Assembly (NCBI RefSeq): GCF_900258435.1
Contig: NZ_LT992558.1
Location: forward strand, 1,253,246 to 1,317,245
Source of the DNA: Carnobacterium divergens
GTDB lineage: Bacteria > Bacillota > Bacilli > Lactobacillales > Carnobacteriaceae
Length of the DNA stretch: 64,000 bases
Reading direction: 5' to 3'
The translations under genes and the position numbers were made by a program. Below the pieces are notes generated by a model. It made no database searches and was not told the DNA's origin. It saw nothing but the letters and a program-made list of their open reading frames with translations. Of this stretch, positions 46,090 to 56,089 are shown one piece after another. The first letter of the stretch is position 1; every line of letters begins with the position of its first letter.

Positions 46090-47139
46090 TCACAAAAAAA
46101 CTTTATCCTTATCTTCATTAAAATAAGTTAAAAAAGGAAATAAAATTTTAAAAGTGGTGCCTTCGTTCACTTTAGATTCAACAATGATTTGATGGCCAAG
46201 TTTTTCCCCAAGGTTTTTCGCTAAATACAAGCCTAGCCCTGTTGAATGGTGGTTTGTATCATTTCGCCCATTATGACCAGTAAACCCCTTATCAAAAATA
46301 CGTCGCTGATCTTCTAAGGGAATCCCAATCCCTGTATCTGTTAAATCAAGCCACACGCCTAAATGGTTTTTACGGATAGCAAAAGTAATTTTCCCACCAG
46401 GTAAAGTATACTTTAAAGCATTTGAAAGCAATTGCTCTAAAATAAAGCTCAGCCATTTTTCATCCGTTAGAATTTTTTGATCCTCACCAGTAAAATCAAA
46501 AGTGAGCTGTTTTTGGATAAAGTAAGGAGCATTGTTTTTAATAATGCCATTAACAATAGTCCTTAGGGAATATTCTTGAATCAAATAGTCTCGTGAAAAT
46601 GAATCTAAGCGTGAATAATATAAAACTTGTTCCACATAGTGGTTCATTTTTTTCAGTTCATCTTCTAATTGATAGAATTTTTTTTCAGGAAGTTGATCTT
46701 CTAGCGATTCAATAATCAATTTTGTTCCAGCTAAAGGGACTTTGATTTCATGAACCCAGCTGTCAATAAAATCTTTTTGCTCTTGTTGATTTTGAGCAAG
46801 CGTTCCTAATTGCTTTTGATGTAAAATCAAAAGATCATTGATATAACTTTGGATAAAACGCTGTTCTTCGTTTAAAGCAGCATCAAGTGGAGTTAAGAGG
46901 CCATCTTCTCCTGCATCTTGGCGTTCTTCGATTTCTTGGTACCATTTTGAATGGTAAATGTAGAGCCCAAGCAATAAAAATAGAAAGAAAACCGTTAAGA
47001 GCAACGTAACATAAACAACATTGCCAAGATCAAAGGTTTGGTTGGGATCAAGAAATAGAATAAGATTCAAAATAATCAAACACACAATCCAAAAGCCAAT
47101 CAAAATCCACTGATCTTTAATAAATTTTAAACCATTCAT
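46090..47139 (-). CDS. BceS-type sensor histidine kinase
   Basis: A 349-residue intramembrane-sensing kinase with two TM helices (about residues 12-30 and 40-62) and almost no external loop. The His box is SWVHEIKVPLAG (about residue 130), N-box LEQLLSNALKYT (about 232), G-boxes LTDTGIGIP and STGLGLYLAK. Kinases of this type have no ligand domain; they take the signal from a BceAB-like transporter, which is encoded divergently here. Gene follows its regulator by 12 nt. Confidence 0.92.
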   Translation of the reverse strand: MNGLKFIKDQWILIGFWIVCLIILNLILFLDPNQTFDLGNVVYVTLLLTVFFLFLLLGLYIYHSKWYQEIEERQDAGEDGLLTPLDAALNEEQRFIQSYINDLLILHQKQLGTLAQNQQEQKDFIDSWVHEIKVPLAGTKLIIESLEDQLPEKKFYQLEDELKKMNHYVEQVLYYSRLDSFSRDYLIQEYSLRTIVNGIIKNNAPYFIQKQLTFDFTGEDQKILTDEKWLSFILEQLLSNALKYTLPGGKITFAIRKNHLGVWLDLTDTGIGIPLEDQRRIFDKGFTGHNGRNDTNHHSTGLGLYLAKNLGEKLGHQIIVESKVNEGTTFKILFPFLTYFNEDKDKVFL

Positions 47140-47151
47140 AGATAAGCTCCT

Positions 47152-47826
47152 TTAGGGAATAATATAACCTTGCCCAACTTTTGTTTCAATATAGCCAACA
47201 GCACCAGCTTGTTCGATTTTTTTCCTTAAACGATTAATATTTACCGTCAGGGTATTGTCATCGACATAACGTTCATCATCCCAAAGGCCACGTAAGAGTT
47301 TTTCACGACTAATAATTTTCCCATGATTTTTCATTAATAGATGAAGCAATTTGTATTCATTTTTACTTAAGTCGATATGCTGTTCGCCAACAGTTGCAGA
47401 TCCATCTTTTAAATTTAAAATCACATTATTGTGTTGAATAGCATCAATGGCCTGATCTGCATAGTTATAAGTTCTTCGCAAAATTGCATTGATTTTTGCA
47501 GTTAACACTTCAATAGAAAAAGGTTTGTTGACAAAATCATCCCCTCCCATATTCATCGCCATGACCATATCCATATTTGTATTGCGACTTGAAATAAATA
47601 AAATAGGTGCTTTTGAAATCTCTCTAATTTTTTGACACCAATAAAAACCGTCGTAGACAGGTAAATTGATATCAAGCAATACTAAATGAGGTTTTTCAGC
47701 AATAAAGTTATTTAGTGTCTCAGTAAAATCAGTCGTCGTAAATGTCTCGAAATTCCATTTTTGTAACGTGTCGGAAATCGTGTCACGAATTGTTTCGTCA
47801 TCTTCAACAATCATAATTTTAAACAT
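47152..47826 (-). CDS. BceR-type response regulator (OmpR family)
   Basis: A 224-residue regulator: receiver domain (acidic EDDE near residues 8-11, phosphoacceptor Asp in LVLLDINLP at about 52, Lys in NKPFSIE at about 101) and an OmpR-type winged helix (about 130-224, YVDDNTLTVNINRLRKKIE). Likely activates the divergent bceAB-like operon on sensing cell-wall-active peptides. Confidence 0.93.
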   Translation of the reverse strand: MFKIMIVEDDETIRDTISDTLQKWNFETFTTTDFTETLNNFIAEKPHLVLLDINLPVYDGFYWCQKIREISKAPILFISSRNTNMDMVMAMNMGGDDFVNKPFSIEVLTAKINAILRRTYNYADQAIDAIQHNNVILNLKDGSATVGEQHIDLSKNEYKLLHLLMKNHGKIISREKLLRGLWDDERYVDDNTLTVNINRLRKKIEQAGAVGYIETKVGQGYIIP

Positions 47827-47979
47827 TAGGCAATTCCTCTTTTCTATAATTGGATTCCATCATTCCTTATGTTAAACAAATTCCCCAATTCATGCAACTA
47901 TCTTTACCGAAACTTCGTAAAATATTAAGAAGCTAAAAATCACATGACAAAACTGTTCGTTTACTAGAAGGAAAATCCC

Positions 47980-48008
47980 TTTAAATTCTAAAGTTTAATT
48001 GCTACACT
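47980..48008 (+). promoter_or_regulatory. Candidate promoter of the BceAB-type transporter
   Basis: TACACT at 48003-48008 with a poor -35 (TTTAAA, 47980-47985) at 17 bp, compatible with a promoter that needs an activator. I could not define a BceR box with confidence. Confidence 0.4.
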
Positions 48009-48042
48009 GATAGGTGAATAGAAGAAAAGAGGGGTGTATTAG

Positions 48043-48810
48043 ATGAGACCAATTTTAGAAGTGAATCAATTAAAAAAAACATATGGCAAAAAAGGAACCT
48101 TATATACTGCGCTTGAAAACATTAGTTTTGAAATAGAAAAGGGTGAATTTGTTGGAATTATGGGTCCGAGCGGGGCGGGTAAAACCACACTTTTAAATAT
48201 CTTATCTACTATTGATAAGCCCACTAACGGACAAGTAAAAATTGGTGGCAAAGAGATTACCTCAATGAAAGATAACGAGCTAAGTCATTTTAGAAGACAT
48301 GAATTAGGCTTTATTTTTCAGGATTTCAACTTATTAAATTCATTAAATGCAGGCGAAAATATTCTTTTGCCACTTGCTTTAGATCGCAAAAAAATTGAAT
48401 TTATGGAAGAACGACTGGCTCGAGTAGCCAATATTTTAGGGATTTCAGATATTCTTGAAAAATACCCTTCCGAAATTTCGATTGGACAAAAGCAACGAAT
48501 TTCAGCAGGTAGAGCGATGATTACGAATCCACAGTTAATCTTTGCCGACGAACCTACAGGCGCGTTAGACTCGAAGTCTGCTACTGAATTGCTACAATAT
48601 TTGGCTGAGATTAACTTAAAAGAAGATGCAACAATTTTAATGGTTACCCACGATGCCTTTTCAGCAAGCTATTGCAACCGCATCTTATTTATCAAAGACG
48701 GTGTGTTATTTGCCGAAATTATTCGTAATGGAACCAGAAAAGAATTTTTTCAAAAAATCATAGACATGCAAGCAACTATTGGTGGAGGAGTGAGCCATGA
48801 CTTATATTAA
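48043..48810 (+). CDS. BceA-type ABC transporter ATPase
   Basis: A 255-residue ATPase with Walker A GPSGAGKT (about residue 41), the SIGQKQR signature (variant of LSGGQ) and Walker B LIFADEPTGALD. Belongs to the MacB/BceA group that pairs with FtsX-like permeases. GAGGGGTG precedes the ATG; it overlaps the permease gene by 14 nt. Confidence 0.93.
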   Translation: MRPILEVNQLKKTYGKKGTLYTALENISFEIEKGEFVGIMGPSGAGKTTLLNILSTIDKPTNGQVKIGGKEITSMKDNELSHFRRHELGFIFQDFNLLNSLNAGENILLPLALDRKKIEFMEERLARVANILGISDILEKYPSEISIGQKQRISAGRAMITNPQLIFADEPTGALDSKSATELLQYLAEINLKEDATILMVTHDAFSASYCNRILFIKDGVLFAEIIRNGTRKEFFQKIIDMQATIGGGVSHDLY

Positions 48811-50803
48811 ACTGGCAATAAAAAATGTGAAGACGCAGTTTAGAGATTACTATGTGTACATGCTGTCAATGTCTTTTTCTATAATGGTTTATTTTACGTT
48901 TATTTCCCTATCATTTAGTGACGATGTGGTTAAAATTACCAAGGAAAGCGTCAAAATTTCAGCAACTTTACAAGCTACCAGTATTTTGATACTTGCGTTT
49001 GTTGTGCTATTTATGTTTTATGCAAATGCTTTTTTTATTCGAAAAAGAAAAAAAGAAATAGGCTTATACAATATTTTAGGTATGAAAAAAAGTGAACTGG
49101 GGATTCTTTTTTTCTTAGAAAATTTGTTCCTAGGAATGATTGCCTTATTTATCGGGATTTTGCTAGGACAGCTGCTTTCAAAACTCTTTGCAATGATTCT
49201 TTTAAGTGCGATGCGCATTCAAGGTGTCGCCCATTTTAGGTTATCATTCCATGCCGTTAATCAAACAGTAGTGGTTTTTTTACTGATTTTTCTATTTTTA
49301 TCCATACAAAATGCGTCTCTTGTTTATCGTTACAAATTAGTTGATTTATTTAAAGCGACAAGCGTAGGAAATCGGTTGCCTAAAAAATCGTTTTTTTCAG
49401 GATTTTTAGGATTACTAGGTATTTTTTTAATAGGTGCAGGCTATTATATGGCCTTAAACATTGGAGAAATTATCAGCATTATTGAGAATTCAGATGTCCA
49501 ATGGCTATTAGCAGCGTTAGTAATTATTTTACTATTTGAAATCATAGGAACGTATCTATTTTTTAATAGCTTCTTAGCGTTCTTTATCCGTTTGCGTAAA
49601 AAAAATAGAGGAAGTTATTACAAAGGGATGAATTTGATTACAACAAGTGAACTTCTCTTTCGCTTTAAAAAAAATGCCATCAGTTTGTCGACCATTGCCA
49701 TTTTAAGCGCAGTCACATTAACTGCAGTCGGTGGAGCGGGTGCCCTTTATACCTTTTCAATCAGACAAATTGCGGCAACGGCAAGTTTCGATTTTAATTA
49801 TGAAAGCAGCAATGATGAAATCAAACAAACGATTAAAGAGACGTTGAAGAAATACCCTGATTTTCCAGTCAAAGATACTGTTACATCAACCTATAAAGTA
49901 GTAGAAGGAACCTATATTAGCTTTATAAATCATAAAAAAACGACGGAATACTTTAATCTAATGAAAGAATCTGATTATAATCAGACAGTAAAAAAATCAA
50001 ATTATGGGAAAATGGTTAGCTTAAAAAATAATCAAAATGTGGCGTATTTAACAGGACTGTATTATCCTTCCTTATTTGGCGATCCCATAGGGACCTCTAT
50101 CGCTATTAAACAGCTTGGTGGCCCGTTAAAAATTCAAGAAATTAGCGGCACAATCCCATACAACCAAATGGCAACCAGTGGGGATATCTTAGTAGTTAAA
50201 GATACTGTTTTTAATCAAGTTACTAACCCTCTTACTACCTATAAAAAAACTGGCATCAATATCGAACACTATAAAAAAAGTGGTAAACTAGCAACAGAAA
50301 TGGATAAGAAATTAGAGGATGAAAAGATGGCCTTTTTACCACTGGAAAATAGCAACATCTATCAACAACCTAGATCGGTATACAGCTCAAAATATTGGGT
50401 TGAGCAAGATTTAAACGCTTCAATGGGGTTTATGATGTACATTTCAGTCTTTCTAGGACTGGTCTTTATGATTGCAACAGGAAGCATTATCATGCTAAAA
50501 CAATTAGCAGAAGCGGAAGAAGAAATCGGAAACTATCTGATTTTAAAAAAAATTGGTGTGACCTATCAAGAAATCAAACGGTCGATTTACAAACAAACAG
50601 CATTTGTATTTTTACTTCCAATTTTAATCGCAAGTATCCACACGTATGTTGCAATTAAAATGATGTCCATTATCTTAAATAACAATTGGATATATACTCT
50701 ATTAATTTGTGGAAGCTTTATTTTTATTTACTTTATCTTTTATTTATTTACAGCTAGAGCATACAATCGAATTGTAAACCGACGAATAACTGCGAGACTA
50801 TAA
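48797..50803 (+). CDS. BceB-type permease, antimicrobial peptide resistance
   Basis: A 668-residue FtsX-type permease with ten predicted TM helices and a large extracellular domain (about residues 325-535) between TM7 and TM8, the diagnostic BceB layout. With the ATPase it removes peptide antibiotics such as bacitracin or lantibiotics from lipid-II-cycle targets and passes the flux signal to the kinase. The specific drug cannot be read from sequence. Confidence 0.92.
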   Translation: MTYIKLAIKNVKTQFRDYYVYMLSMSFSIMVYFTFISLSFSDDVVKITKESVKISATLQATSILILAFVVLFMFYANAFFIRKRKKEIGLYNILGMKKSELGILFFLENLFLGMIALFIGILLGQLLSKLFAMILLSAMRIQGVAHFRLSFHAVNQTVVVFLLIFLFLSIQNASLVYRYKLVDLFKATSVGNRLPKKSFFSGFLGLLGIFLIGAGYYMALNIGEIISIIENSDVQWLLAALVIILLFEIIGTYLFFNSFLAFFIRLRKKNRGSYYKGMNLITTSELLFRFKKNAISLSTIAILSAVTLTAVGGAGALYTFSIRQIAATASFDFNYESSNDEIKQTIKETLKKYPDFPVKDTVTSTYKVVEGTYISFINHKKTTEYFNLMKESDYNQTVKKSNYGKMVSLKNNQNVAYLTGLYYPSLFGDPIGTSIAIKQLGGPLKIQEISGTIPYNQMATSGDILVVKDTVFNQVTNPLTTYKKTGINIEHYKKSGKLATEMDKKLEDEKMAFLPLENSNIYQQPRSVYSSKYWVEQDLNASMGFMMYISVFLGLVFMIATGSIIMLKQLAEAEEEIGNYLILKKIGVTYQEIKRSIYKQTAFVFLLPILIASIHTYVAIKMMSIILNNNWIYTLLICGSFIFIYFIFYLFTARAYNRIVNRRITARL

Positions 50804-51171
50804 GAATAAAATAAATGGGTAGTGAGGATCAAACGACCCCTTTTTTTTGTTTGCCTATAAACAAAAAGAATCTTTACAAATATATATTTTTTAGTTATTT
50901 TAATAACTGGAAAATCGTGTTGGGGGAATGCACTGTTAATGCTTTAGAAAAGCCCTAAAGGCTTCTTTTAAATTCAATAATAAAAGTCACTTCAAATTCT
51001 CATTTTCAGCTATTTTTTTAATTTTTTAGAACAAGTTCATTTTACTAAAAGAACATAAAAAACAAATGAAATAAAATAAAAAACGCTATTAATCAGGTAG
51101 TTTATAAGTTTTCAGATTAAATAAAATAAAACTACTGAATCAAAAAAATTCAGATAATTTAAATTTAAATG
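50804..51171. other. Long A/T-rich intergenic region before oppA
   Basis: About 450 nt separate the permease gene from oppA. A weak hairpin with T8 (near 50815-50850) may end the bce transcript. A short hairpin AAGCC-GGCTT (50950-50964) with trailing T's is another candidate. The rest is strongly A/T-rich without a convincing gene; the oppA promoter lies at its right end. Confidence 0.45.
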
Positions 51172-51200
51172 TTGATAATATTAAATTAAGATGATAATAT
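51172..51200 (+). promoter_or_regulatory. Promoter of the first oppA gene
   Basis: TTGATA at 51172-51177 and TAATAT at 51195-51200 with a 17-bp spacer. Confidence 0.5.
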
Positions 51201-51253
51201 AGTGACAAGAAGTTAATTTGTTATTTAAAGTATTACAAATCGGAGGAATGAAT

Positions 51254-52942
51254 ATGAAAAAAAGAAATGTAGTAGGCCTATTAGGAATTGCTTTAACATC
51301 AACATTAGTTTTAGCAGCCTGTGGCGGTGGAAGTAGTTCAGATAGTGGAAGCAAATCTTCCTCTGATAAAGGATCATCAAAAGTGGCTGATAAACAAACT
51401 TTGAATTTAATTGAAAGTGCTGAAATTCCTACAATGGACACCGTCATGAATACAGATGCAGTTGGTTCTGTTGTAATGAACAACGTTTTTGAAGGACTGT
51501 ATCGCCAAGATCTTAAAAATAATAATGAATTAGCAATGGCGGCAGAAGAGCCAAAAGTGAGTGAAGATGGCTTAACTTATACGTTTAAAATTAGAGAAGA
51601 CGCAAACTGGTCAAACGGTGATCCTGTAACTTCAGGTGATTTCGTTTATGCATGGCAACGTTTAGTGGATCCTGCAACAGCAGCTCCATATAGCTACATG
51701 ATGGATGGCGTTATTGCAAATGCAACAGAGATTATTGCAGGTGAAAAACCAGCAACTGACTTAGGCGTTAAGGCAATTGACGATAAAACGTTAGAAGTAA
51801 AACTAGCTTCAGAAGTACCTTATTTCAAAGGTTTGCTAGGATTATCAATGTACTACCCACAAAACGAGAAATTTGCTAAAGAAAAAGGCGAAACTTACGC
51901 TAAAAATAGTGACAATCTTGTTTACAATGGTCCATTTACATTAACAAAATGGGATGGTACAGGCTTAAACTGGGTATACAAAAAGAACGACACTTATTGG
52001 GATAAAAAATCTGTTAAGCTAGATTCAATCAACGTGGACGTTGTAAAAGAAACCTCAACTGCATTGAATTTATATGACAATGATTCTATTGATAGAATGC
52101 TTTTAACAGGTGACTATGCACAACAAAGACAAGATGATGCAGATTTGAAAAAACTGCCAACTTCATCTGTATTCTGGTTCAAATTTAACCAAAAACGTTC
52201 AGATAAAGAAACACCTTTAGCAAATGAAAATATCCGTAAAGCCATCGCAATGTCTTATGATAAACAAGCTTACGCAGACACTGTTTTACAAAACGGATCT
52301 GTTCCAGCTAACGGCATGGTTCCAGAAGGTCTTGCAAAAGATCCTGATGGTGGAAAAGATTTCCGTAAAGAAAATGGCAACTTGTTAGAATACAACAAGA
52401 AAAAAGCAAAAGAGTATTGGGAAAAAGGCTTGAAAGAACTTGGCGTTGACAAATTAGAGCTTGAAATTCTTTCAGATGATACTGAAAATGCGAAAAAATC
52501 TTCAGAATTTATGCAAGGCCAAATGGAAGCCAACCTTCCTAACCTAAAAATCAAATTAAAAAATGTTCCATTTAAAGTTCGTCTTGACTTAAATGACAAA
52601 CAAGACTATGACATCCAAGTAGCAGGTTGGGGCGCAGATTTCGCTGATCCAATCAACTTCCTTGAATTGTTCCAAACAGAAAACGGCAATAACAAATCAG
52701 GATTCTCAGATGCAAAATACGATGCATTACTTGAAAAAATTCAAACAACTAGTCTTTCTGATCCAGCAAAACGTTGGGATGAAATGTTAGAAGCTGAAAA
52801 AATCTTGATGGATACTGCCGGAATTGCACCGATTTACCAACGTTACAATTCTGTATTACAAAAACCATATGTTAAAGATATCGGAGTTCACTTAGTTGGG
52901 TCTGATTACACTTACAAATGGGCTTACGTTGAAAGCCATTAA
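51254..52942 (+). CDS. oppA: Oligopeptide-binding lipoprotein OppA (copy 1)
   Basis: A 562-residue SBP family 5 protein. It starts with a lipoprotein signal (basic MKKRN, hydrophobic stretch, lipobox LVLAAC near residues 18-23), then a Ser/Gly/Lys-rich spacer and the two-lobed peptide-binding domain (EGLTY-type EDGLTYTFKIREDANWSNGDPVT). Displays peptides to an OppBCDF importer. ATG 51254 lies 8 nt after GGAGG. It is a close paralogue of the next gene and has its own promoter and terminator. Confidence 0.95.
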   Translation: MKKRNVVGLLGIALTSTLVLAACGGGSSSDSGSKSSSDKGSSKVADKQTLNLIESAEIPTMDTVMNTDAVGSVVMNNVFEGLYRQDLKNNNELAMAAEEPKVSEDGLTYTFKIREDANWSNGDPVTSGDFVYAWQRLVDPATAAPYSYMMDGVIANATEIIAGEKPATDLGVKAIDDKTLEVKLASEVPYFKGLLGLSMYYPQNEKFAKEKGETYAKNSDNLVYNGPFTLTKWDGTGLNWVYKKNDTYWDKKSVKLDSINVDVVKETSTALNLYDNDSIDRMLLTGDYAQQRQDDADLKKLPTSSVFWFKFNQKRSDKETPLANENIRKAIAMSYDKQAYADTVLQNGSVPANGMVPEGLAKDPDGGKDFRKENGNLLEYNKKKAKEYWEKGLKELGVDKLELEILSDDTENAKKSSEFMQGQMEANLPNLKIKLKNVPFKVRLDLNDKQDYDIQVAGWGADFADPINFLELFQTENGNNKSGFSDAKYDALLEKIQTTSLSDPAKRWDEMLEAEKILMDTAGIAPIYQRYNSVLQKPYVKDIGVHLVGSDYTYKWAYVESH

Positions 52943-52951
52943 TAAAATGTA

Positions 52952-52990
52952 AAAAGCAAGTGAGAATTCATTCTCACTTGCTTTTTTTTT
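52952..52990 (+). terminator. Rho-independent terminator of oppA copy 1
   Basis: A long perfect inverted repeat AAAAAGCAAGTGAGAAT with its complement, followed by T's. Confidence 0.88.
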
Positions 52991-53163
52991 GATTTTCAAC
53001 CATTACATTCTTCATTAATTAAGGTTTGATTAACAAGGATGAGAGCTTAATTAGAAACAAGCAGGTAACAATTGCTAGCCTTATAATAAGATGATAAAAT
53101 CGGTTTTGTTAGCTTATAAAAATTTAATCTTAACTTAATAAGATTGAAATTGGAGGTATAGAA

Positions 53164-54843
53164 ATGAAAAAAGGTAAAGTAATGGGGATTTTAGGAGTTG
53201 CTCTAGCTTCAACTGTCATTTTGGCAGCATGTGGTGGAGGAAGTTCTGATAAAAGTGATAACGCATCAAACGATAGCGGCAAGATGGCGAAAAAACAAGA
53301 ATTAAATTTAATTGAAACAGCAGAAATTCCAACAATGGATTCTGTAATGAATACCGATTCGGTAGGTTCAACCGTTATGAACAATGTATTTGAAGGTCTT
53401 TATCGTAAAGATTTGAAAAACAACATCGTGTTAGGGATGGCAAAAGAAGAACCACAAATTAGTGAAGATGGTTTAACCTATACCTTCAAAATTAGAGACG
53501 ATGCTAATTGGTCAAATGGCGACCCTGTAACAGCAAATGATTTTGTGTTTGCATGGAGACGCGTCGTAGATCCTAACACAGCAGCACAATTTTCATACAT
53601 GATGTCAGGAATTGTTGAAAATGCTACTGAAATTACAAAGGGTGAAAAACCAGCAACAGATTTAGGTGTCAAAGCCCTTGATGATAAAACCTTTGAAGTA
53701 AAATTAGCAGCAGAAGTTCCTTACTTTAAAGATTTATTATGTTTAACCATGTTTATGCCACAAAATGAAAAATATGTGACTGAACAAGGCGATTCATTTG
53801 CTAAAAACAGTGAAAAATTAGTTTATAACGGACCTTTCCAATTAACCGAATGGGACGGAACTGGTTTAAGCTGGGTTTACAAAAAGAACGACACTTATTG
53901 GGATAAAAAAGAAGTGAAACTAGATACAATCAAAGTAGACGTCGTAAAAGAAATGTCAACTGCGTTGAATTTATATGATTCAGATGATATCGATATGATG
54001 AAATTAACAGGGGAGTATGTTCAAACTAAAGAAGGCGATCCTGATTTGAAAAACATTCCAACTTCATCTGTGTTCTACTTTAAATACAATCAAAAACGTA
54101 ATGGTAGTGACACTCCATTAGCCAATGAAAATATCCGTAAAGCTATTTCAATGGCATTTGATAAACAATCTTATTCAGATACTATCTTAAAAAATGGTTC
54201 AATTCCAGCGGATGGTTTTGTTCCAGAAGGTTTAGCAAAAGATCCTAAAAACGGTAAAGACTTCCGTAAAGAAAATGGCAACATATTGAAATACAATAAA
54301 AAAGAAGCAACTACTGCATGGAAAAAAGGCTTGAAAGAACTTGGTGTTGATAAAGTTGAGTTAGAATTACTTTCTGACGATACTGAAAATGCAAAACGTT
54401 CATTAGAGTTTATGCAAGGTCAATTAGAAGAAAACTTACCAGGCTTAACAGTGAAATTGAAAAATGTTCCATTTAAAGTTCGTATCGATTTAAATAATAA
54501 AATGGACTATGACATTCAAGTAGCTGGTTGGAGTGCTGATTTCTCTGATCCAGTTAGCTTCTTAGATTTATTTACAACAGATAACAGCAACAACCGTTCA
54601 AACTTCTCAAATGCGAAGTACGACGAATTGTTGGAAAACGTTAAAACAACGAGCCTTTCTGACCCAGAAAAACGTTGGGATGAAATGCGCGAAGCTGAAA
54701 AAGAACTGTTGAAAACAGCCGGAATTGGTCCGATTTATCAACGTTACAATGCAGTTTTAGAAAAACCATTTGTTAAAGATGTGGGAATGCAATTAGTAGG
54801 TCCTGAATATTCATACAAATGGGCTTATGTAACAAGTCATTAA
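53164..54843 (+). CDS. oppA: Oligopeptide-binding lipoprotein OppA (copy 2)
   Basis: A 559-residue paralogue of the preceding gene, with lipobox VILAAC (about residues 18-23) and the same binding-domain motifs (EDGLTYTFKIRDDANWSNGD; WVYKKNDTYWDKK). The two differ mostly in the spacer after the lipobox and at scattered positions in the binding lobes, suggesting duplication with possible change of peptide preference. GGAGG precedes the ATG; a TATAAT near 53086 may be its promoter. Confidence 0.95.
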   Translation: MKKGKVMGILGVALASTVILAACGGGSSDKSDNASNDSGKMAKKQELNLIETAEIPTMDSVMNTDSVGSTVMNNVFEGLYRKDLKNNIVLGMAKEEPQISEDGLTYTFKIRDDANWSNGDPVTANDFVFAWRRVVDPNTAAQFSYMMSGIVENATEITKGEKPATDLGVKALDDKTFEVKLAAEVPYFKDLLCLTMFMPQNEKYVTEQGDSFAKNSEKLVYNGPFQLTEWDGTGLSWVYKKNDTYWDKKEVKLDTIKVDVVKEMSTALNLYDSDDIDMMKLTGEYVQTKEGDPDLKNIPTSSVFYFKYNQKRNGSDTPLANENIRKAISMAFDKQSYSDTILKNGSIPADGFVPEGLAKDPKNGKDFRKENGNILKYNKKEATTAWKKGLKELGVDKVELELLSDDTENAKRSLEFMQGQLEENLPGLTVKLKNVPFKVRIDLNNKMDYDIQVAGWSADFSDPVSFLDLFTTDNSNNRSNFSNAKYDELLENVKTTSLSDPEKRWDEMREAEKELLKTAGIGPIYQRYNAVLEKPFVKDVGMQLVGPEYSYKWAYVTSH

Positions 54844-54850
54844 TCCATAG

Positions 54851-54888
54851 AAAAAGCTTGTACTCGTTAACGGGTACAAGCTTTTTTG
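54851..54888 (+). terminator. Rho-independent terminator of oppA copy 2
   Basis: A 13-bp stem (AAAAAGCTTGTAC with GTACAAGCTTTTT) and T-run. Confidence 0.87.
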
Positions 54889-54985
54889 TTTTAATATTCG
54901 TCTTGTTATAAAAAAGGAATGGTTTTAGTTTTTTCATAAAAAGTGATATAATAAAGCTTAGAATTGAAAAGGAGGCCTTTTTAAA

Positions 54986-56071
54986 ATGGAAGAAAAGGAA
55001 TTGCAATTATTAAAAGATTTAACAGATGCAAAAGGGGTTCCAGGAAATGAAGGAGCCGTTCGAACTGTTTTCGTTAACTATGCAGAAAAATATGCGGATA
55101 ACATTAGCTTTGACGGTTTAGGAAGTGTGATTGCAAAACAAGTCGGAGACGCATCTGGACCGAAAGTATTATTTGCAGGTCACCTAGATGAAGTCGGTTT
55201 TATGGTTACAGGAATCACTGAAGAAGGCTTTCTTAAGTTTCAAACCTTAGGTGGTTGGTGGTCACAAGTAATGTTAGCGCAACAAGTTGAAATTACAACT
55301 GGCAAAAATAAAACAATTCATGGCGTAATTGGCTGTAAACCACCCCATGTGTTAACTGCTGAAGTACGCAACAAAGCCTATGAGATTGCCGATATGTTTA
55401 TCGATATTGGCGCAACGAATAAAGAAGAAGCTCTTAGCTGGGGAGTTAAACCAGGAGATATGGTGACGCCTTATATCGAATTTAAGCGTTTGAATGATTC
55501 TAAGTTTTTATTAGCAAAAGCGTGGGATAATCGAATTGGTTTAGCAGTGACACTAAGAATTTTAGAAAACTTAAAAGCATCATCACATCCAAATATTGCT
55601 TTTGGAGCAGGAAATGTTCAAGAAGAAGTTGGTTTGCGTGGTGCAAAAACGGCTACTCATATGGTTGATCCAGATATTGCTTTTGCATTAGATACTGGAA
55701 CAGCCGGAGACACTCCTGGGATGACACCTAAAGAAGCCGATTCTAAATTAGGTGAAGGGCCACAAATTATTATTTACGATGCGTCAATGGTCGCTCATAA
55801 AGGGTTACGTGATTTTGTCGTAGGTGTAGCTGAAGAATTAGAAATTCCTTTCCAATATACAGTGATTGCTGGTGGGGGAACTGATGCAGGAAGTCAACAT
55901 GTGAGTAAAAATGGAATTCCAGCCTTAGCGATTACAGTGGCAACACGTTATTTACATTCTCATACTTCAGTTATTCATGAAGACGATTATTTAAATACAG
56001 TGAAACTCATGACAGAAGTCATTAAACGCTTGGACAGTGAAACCGTTAAGAAAATTAAATTTGGTTCATAA
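54986..56071 (+). CDS. M42 family metallopeptidase (YsdC-like)
   Basis: A 361-residue second M42 aminopeptidase in the window. Metal motifs: [36 protein letters not shown] and [10 protein letters not shown], final His in LHSHTSVIH. It differs from pepA in having Leu for Met in the first motif and other substrate-pocket residues, so specificity probably differs. GGAGG precedes the ATG. Placed after two OppA genes, it may digest imported peptides. Confidence 0.92.
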   Translation: MEEKELQLLKDLTDAKGVPGNEGAVRTVFVNYAEKYADNISFDGLGSVIAKQVGDASGPKVLFAGHLDEVGFMVTGITEEGFLKFQTLGGWWSQVMLAQQVEITTGKNKTIHGVIGCKPPHVLTAEVRNKAYEIADMFIDIGATNKEEALSWGVKPGDMVTPYIEFKRLNDSKFLLAKAWDNRIGLAVTLRILENLKASSHPNIAFGAGNVQEEVGLRGAKTATHMVDPDIAFALDTGTAGDTPGMTPKEADSKLGEGPQIIIYDASMVAHKGLRDFVVGVAEELEIPFQYTVIAGGGTDAGSQHVSKNGIPALAITVATRYLHSHTSVIHEDDYLNTVKLMTEVIKRLDSETVKKIKFGS

Positions 56072-56089
56072 AAAGAAAGGATGATGAAA

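Noticed and set aside
47940-47962. Weak dyad around ATGACA and TGTTCG before the BceA-type gene as a BceR box
   Set aside because: Too few matching pairs to separate from chance; left as an open question.
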